Source: Gammaproteobacteria bacterium (GTDB lineage: Bacteria; Pseudomonadota; Gammaproteobacteria; Arenicellales; JAHEKD01). Taken from it: a DNA stretch of 8,358 nt. The position numbers were made by a program, and so were the translations under genes. A model generated the notes under the pieces. It searched no databases. It was not told the DNA's origin and worked only from the letters and a program-made list of their open reading frames with translations. The stretch is from assembly GCA_024638545.1 (NCBI GenBank), contig JAHEKD010000086.1, positions 1-8,358 on the forward strand, given 5' to 3'. This document shows positions 7,187 through 8,358 of this stretch, piece after piece (position 1 is the stretch's first letter; every line of letters begins with the position of its first letter).

Positions 7187-7257
7187 TTTCCTCAAGATTT
7201 TGCGATTAATAATTTTCCAATACACAATAGAGCCAGAAGCTGCTAATCTTGAGGGAA
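7187..7257 (-). promoter_or_regulatory. Leader inverted repeat predicted to sequester the umpA ribosome binding site
   Basis: Two arms, 7245-7254 and 7190-7199, are perfect 10-bp inverted complements (CCTCAAGATT / AATCTTGAGG). Past one C·A mismatch they gain 2 more pairs, giving arms 7245-7257 and 7187-7199. They are separated by 45 nt. In the minus-strand mRNA the 3' arm contains the complete umpA Shine-Dalgarno GAGGA (7189-7193), 7 nt before the TTG start, so pairing would hide it. The pairing is seen directly in the sequence; the regulatory role is inferred. A DNA-level operator with half-sites about 55 bp apart is an alternative. I found no convincing sigma70 promoter between the TPR gene stop and this element. 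Confidence 0.5.
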
Positions 7258-7299
7258 TCTTTTGTGCTGGTTTAAGTTGATATATCATCGTTTATTTTC

Positions 7300-7323
7300 A
7301 AAAAAAATCTACAGCGGCAGACT
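7300..7323 (-). terminator. Weak intrinsic terminator overlapping the TPR gene stop codon
   Basis: In minus-strand RNA, AGUCUGC (7323-7317) can pair with GUAGAUU (7312-7306) around a CGCU tetraloop: 7 pairs, two of them G·U. Six further U residues follow (7305-7300). The TAG stop of the TPR gene (7311-7309) lies in the 3' arm. The stem is short and wobble-rich, so termination may be partial. If it works, it separates the TPR gene from the ump operon. Confidence 0.35.
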
Positions 7324-7866
7324 ATTTTGTATATTCGGTATACTGTGACGCAATCCCAGAAAAGGGTGGATTTTTAAAGCCGCATTAATGGTTTCGATGG
7401 CTTCACGATTTTTGTTTTGTTTCAAAAGTATGTATGCCCGTCCAGATAAAGCGCCGAAATGACGAGGCTCGCGCTTTAATGTTTCGACGATATCTTCCAG
7501 CGAATCATCATAATTACCCAGTAAAAAACGTACAGTCGCGCGTTGATTCCAGCCTTCAGCATTATCCGGTTCCAGCTCTACAATCTTGTCAGCCAGTTTA
7601 AATGCAGATTCGTAATCCTGTTTTTCTCTGGCGGCTAACAGCTGCTGCATAATGGTGTTTACCTGTTCGTTATCCGAGATAAACCACCACGACCATATAA
7701 GCTGTTCAATTTGTTTGGCCTGATGTTCACTGGTTGACTGGGCGAGGAGTGTAAACAGGGCATCTAATCTTGACTGCCTGTTGTGTTCCTGTGCCGAGGT
7801 TGAAAACACGATAATGCAAAAGCAAACCGCAAATATCATAACAGGCTGCTGAATTCGTTTTTTCAT
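7309..7866 (-). CDS. Secreted/periplasmic tetratricopeptide-repeat protein
   Basis: A 185-residue protein with an N-terminal signal peptide (MKKRIQQ, hydrophobic core about 8-21, probable cleavage after STSA at residue 25). A helical stretch follows (about 32-62, containing IEQLIWSWW), then three TPR units at about 69-102, 103-136 and 137-170, with diagnostic AEGWNQRATVRFLLGNYDDSL and FGALSGRAYILLKQNKNREAI. TPRs mediate protein-protein contacts; the specific role is unknown. The overall pattern (LDALF, IE-IW, AEGWN-RA, EPRHFGALSG) matches a proteobacterial family of short exported TPR proteins. The ATG at 7866 is needed for the basic start of the signal peptide, but the good AGGAGGG (7880-7886) is 13 nt away, farther than usual. 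It probably forms its own transcription unit upstream of umpA on the same strand. Confidence 0.87.
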   Translation of the reverse strand: MKKRIQQPVMIFAVCFCIIVFSTSAQEHNRQSRLDALFTLLAQSTSEHQAKQIEQLIWSWWFISDNEQVNTIMQQLLAAREKQDYESAFKLADKIVELEPDNAEGWNQRATVRFLLGNYDDSLEDIVETLKREPRHFGALSGRAYILLKQNKNREAIETINAALKIHPFLGLRHSIPNIQNSLPL

Positions 7867-7925
7867 TCTGGTTGAATCGCCCTCCTGCTGTGATCAATAA
7901 ACGCTTGCTCTACTGAATTTGCATT

Positions 7926-7955
7926 ATTGTAGCAGATAGATAATCATTTTTTCAG
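7926..7955 (-). promoter_or_regulatory. Putative extended -10 promoter for the TPR gene
   Basis: On the minus strand CTGAAA (7950-7955; 4 of 6 to the -35 consensus) is followed after 18 bp by TACAAT (7926-7931; 5 of 6). A TG sits one base before the -10 (TGC-TACAAT), the extended -10 arrangement. Transcription would begin near 7919, giving a leader of roughly 50 nt before the ATG at 7866. This is a sequence match only. Confidence 0.4.
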
Positions 7956-8358
7956 CGTCTAATAAATTAATCGCAAAGGGCGTGACTGTACAATTTAACC
8001 ATCGATAATTGATCATAATTAATTCCAGGGTATGAAGTTTATTGTGCTCTGAAAATTATGGCAATAGTGACATTAACTAAAAACGGGTCCGGCAGGCGAT
8101 TTTACGGGCATTTAAATTATCATGCCTTAATCACTCGCAATACGAAGTACTGGGATGCGAATAGCCACGGACAATCAGTATATTTCAAATAAGCTGAAAA
8201 CGGGCACCGGAGTAGTTGATGTATCAGCAGGATCGTATTGGTTTCAGCAAACAATCTGGCAACCCACAGACTGATCTTGCCTGGTGCAATTTCAATGCCG
8301 CTCATCTTAACCCGCATTTCTCACCACCCTACTACTGCGACGGTCCCTTGCCACGCCC
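7956..8358. other. Intergenic region without a confident gene
   Basis: About 400 bp with no convincing coding sequence. The left part (7960-8060) is AT-rich, with short palindromic pieces such as TGATCA. A 65-codon minus-strand frame (8317-8120, starting MRVKMSGIEIAPG) has a GGTGAG-like site close to its ATG. Its composition (several C, W, Y, and no recognisable motif) and the competing 39-codon plus-strand frame (8155-8274, MRIATDNQYISNK) make both doubtful. The last 40 bp are richer in G+C than the rest. Two minus-strand frames run in from beyond the right edge and stop at 8332-8334 and 8307-8309; either could be the C-terminal tail of a gene outside the window. I recognise neither. Confidence 0.4.

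Noticed and set aside
7278..7287. Palindrome TGATATATCA as an FNR or other operator site
   Set aside because: It is a short AT-rich palindrome without the FNR spacing and could easily arise by chance in this AT-rich leader.
7329..7343. Small stem GTATA/TATAC near the end of the TPR gene as a terminator
   Set aside because: It is a 5-bp AT-rich stem inside coding sequence with no U-tract directly after it.
8120..8317. 65-codon minus-strand frame as a gene
   Set aside because: It has no recognisable domain, an odd composition and a competing short frame on the other strand; kept only as a mention in the intergenic entry.

Overview
The window reads as chromosomal DNA of a gammaproteobacterium-like, moderately AT-rich organism that respires microaerobically. 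That placement is an inference from the proteins: a CcoN of the P. stutzeri type, a CcoI/CcoS pair, and a DUF1538 (Ump) operon with a PII-like gene. No rRNA, tRNA, CRISPR array or complete mobile element is visible.

Left part (1-4791): cbb3-type cytochrome c oxidase genes. On the minus strand, a Yip1-family membrane protein gene (2053-1451) is followed after 10 nt by ccoN (1440-16). A ribosome binding site and ATG come next, where ccoO should begin; it is cut by the window edge. Divergently on the plus strand lie ccoI (copper-exporting P1B-ATPase for oxidase assembly) and ccoS, a 51-residue assembly protein overlapping ccoI by one base. The 126-bp divergent spacer carries a reasonable minus-strand promoter and no good FNR box.

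Middle (4792-7181): after a gene-free convergent gap of about 120 bp comes a tightly packed minus-strand operon, read from right to left. It encodes two paralogous DUF1538 membrane proteins (the UmpA/UmpB type, a family reported as a two-component Na+(Li+,K+)/H+ antiporter), a short PII-like signalling protein, and a protein made of two CBS domains. Start and stop codons overlap or nearly touch throughout. The likely reading is a cation/proton antiporter with two cytosolic nucleotide- or ligand-sensing partners. The leader of the first gene has a TTG start, and its Shine-Dalgarno sequence lies in one arm of a 10-bp perfect inverted repeat, which suggests translational control.

Right part (7182-8358): a secreted TPR-repeat protein (7866-7309, minus) with a plausible extended -10 promoter and a weak terminator overlapping its stop codon. 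About 490 bp of mostly non-coding sequence follows, containing only a doubtful 65-codon frame.

The best candidate for an under-described system is the umpA-umpB-PII-CBS operon with its structured leader. The Yip1-ccoN coupling is second.
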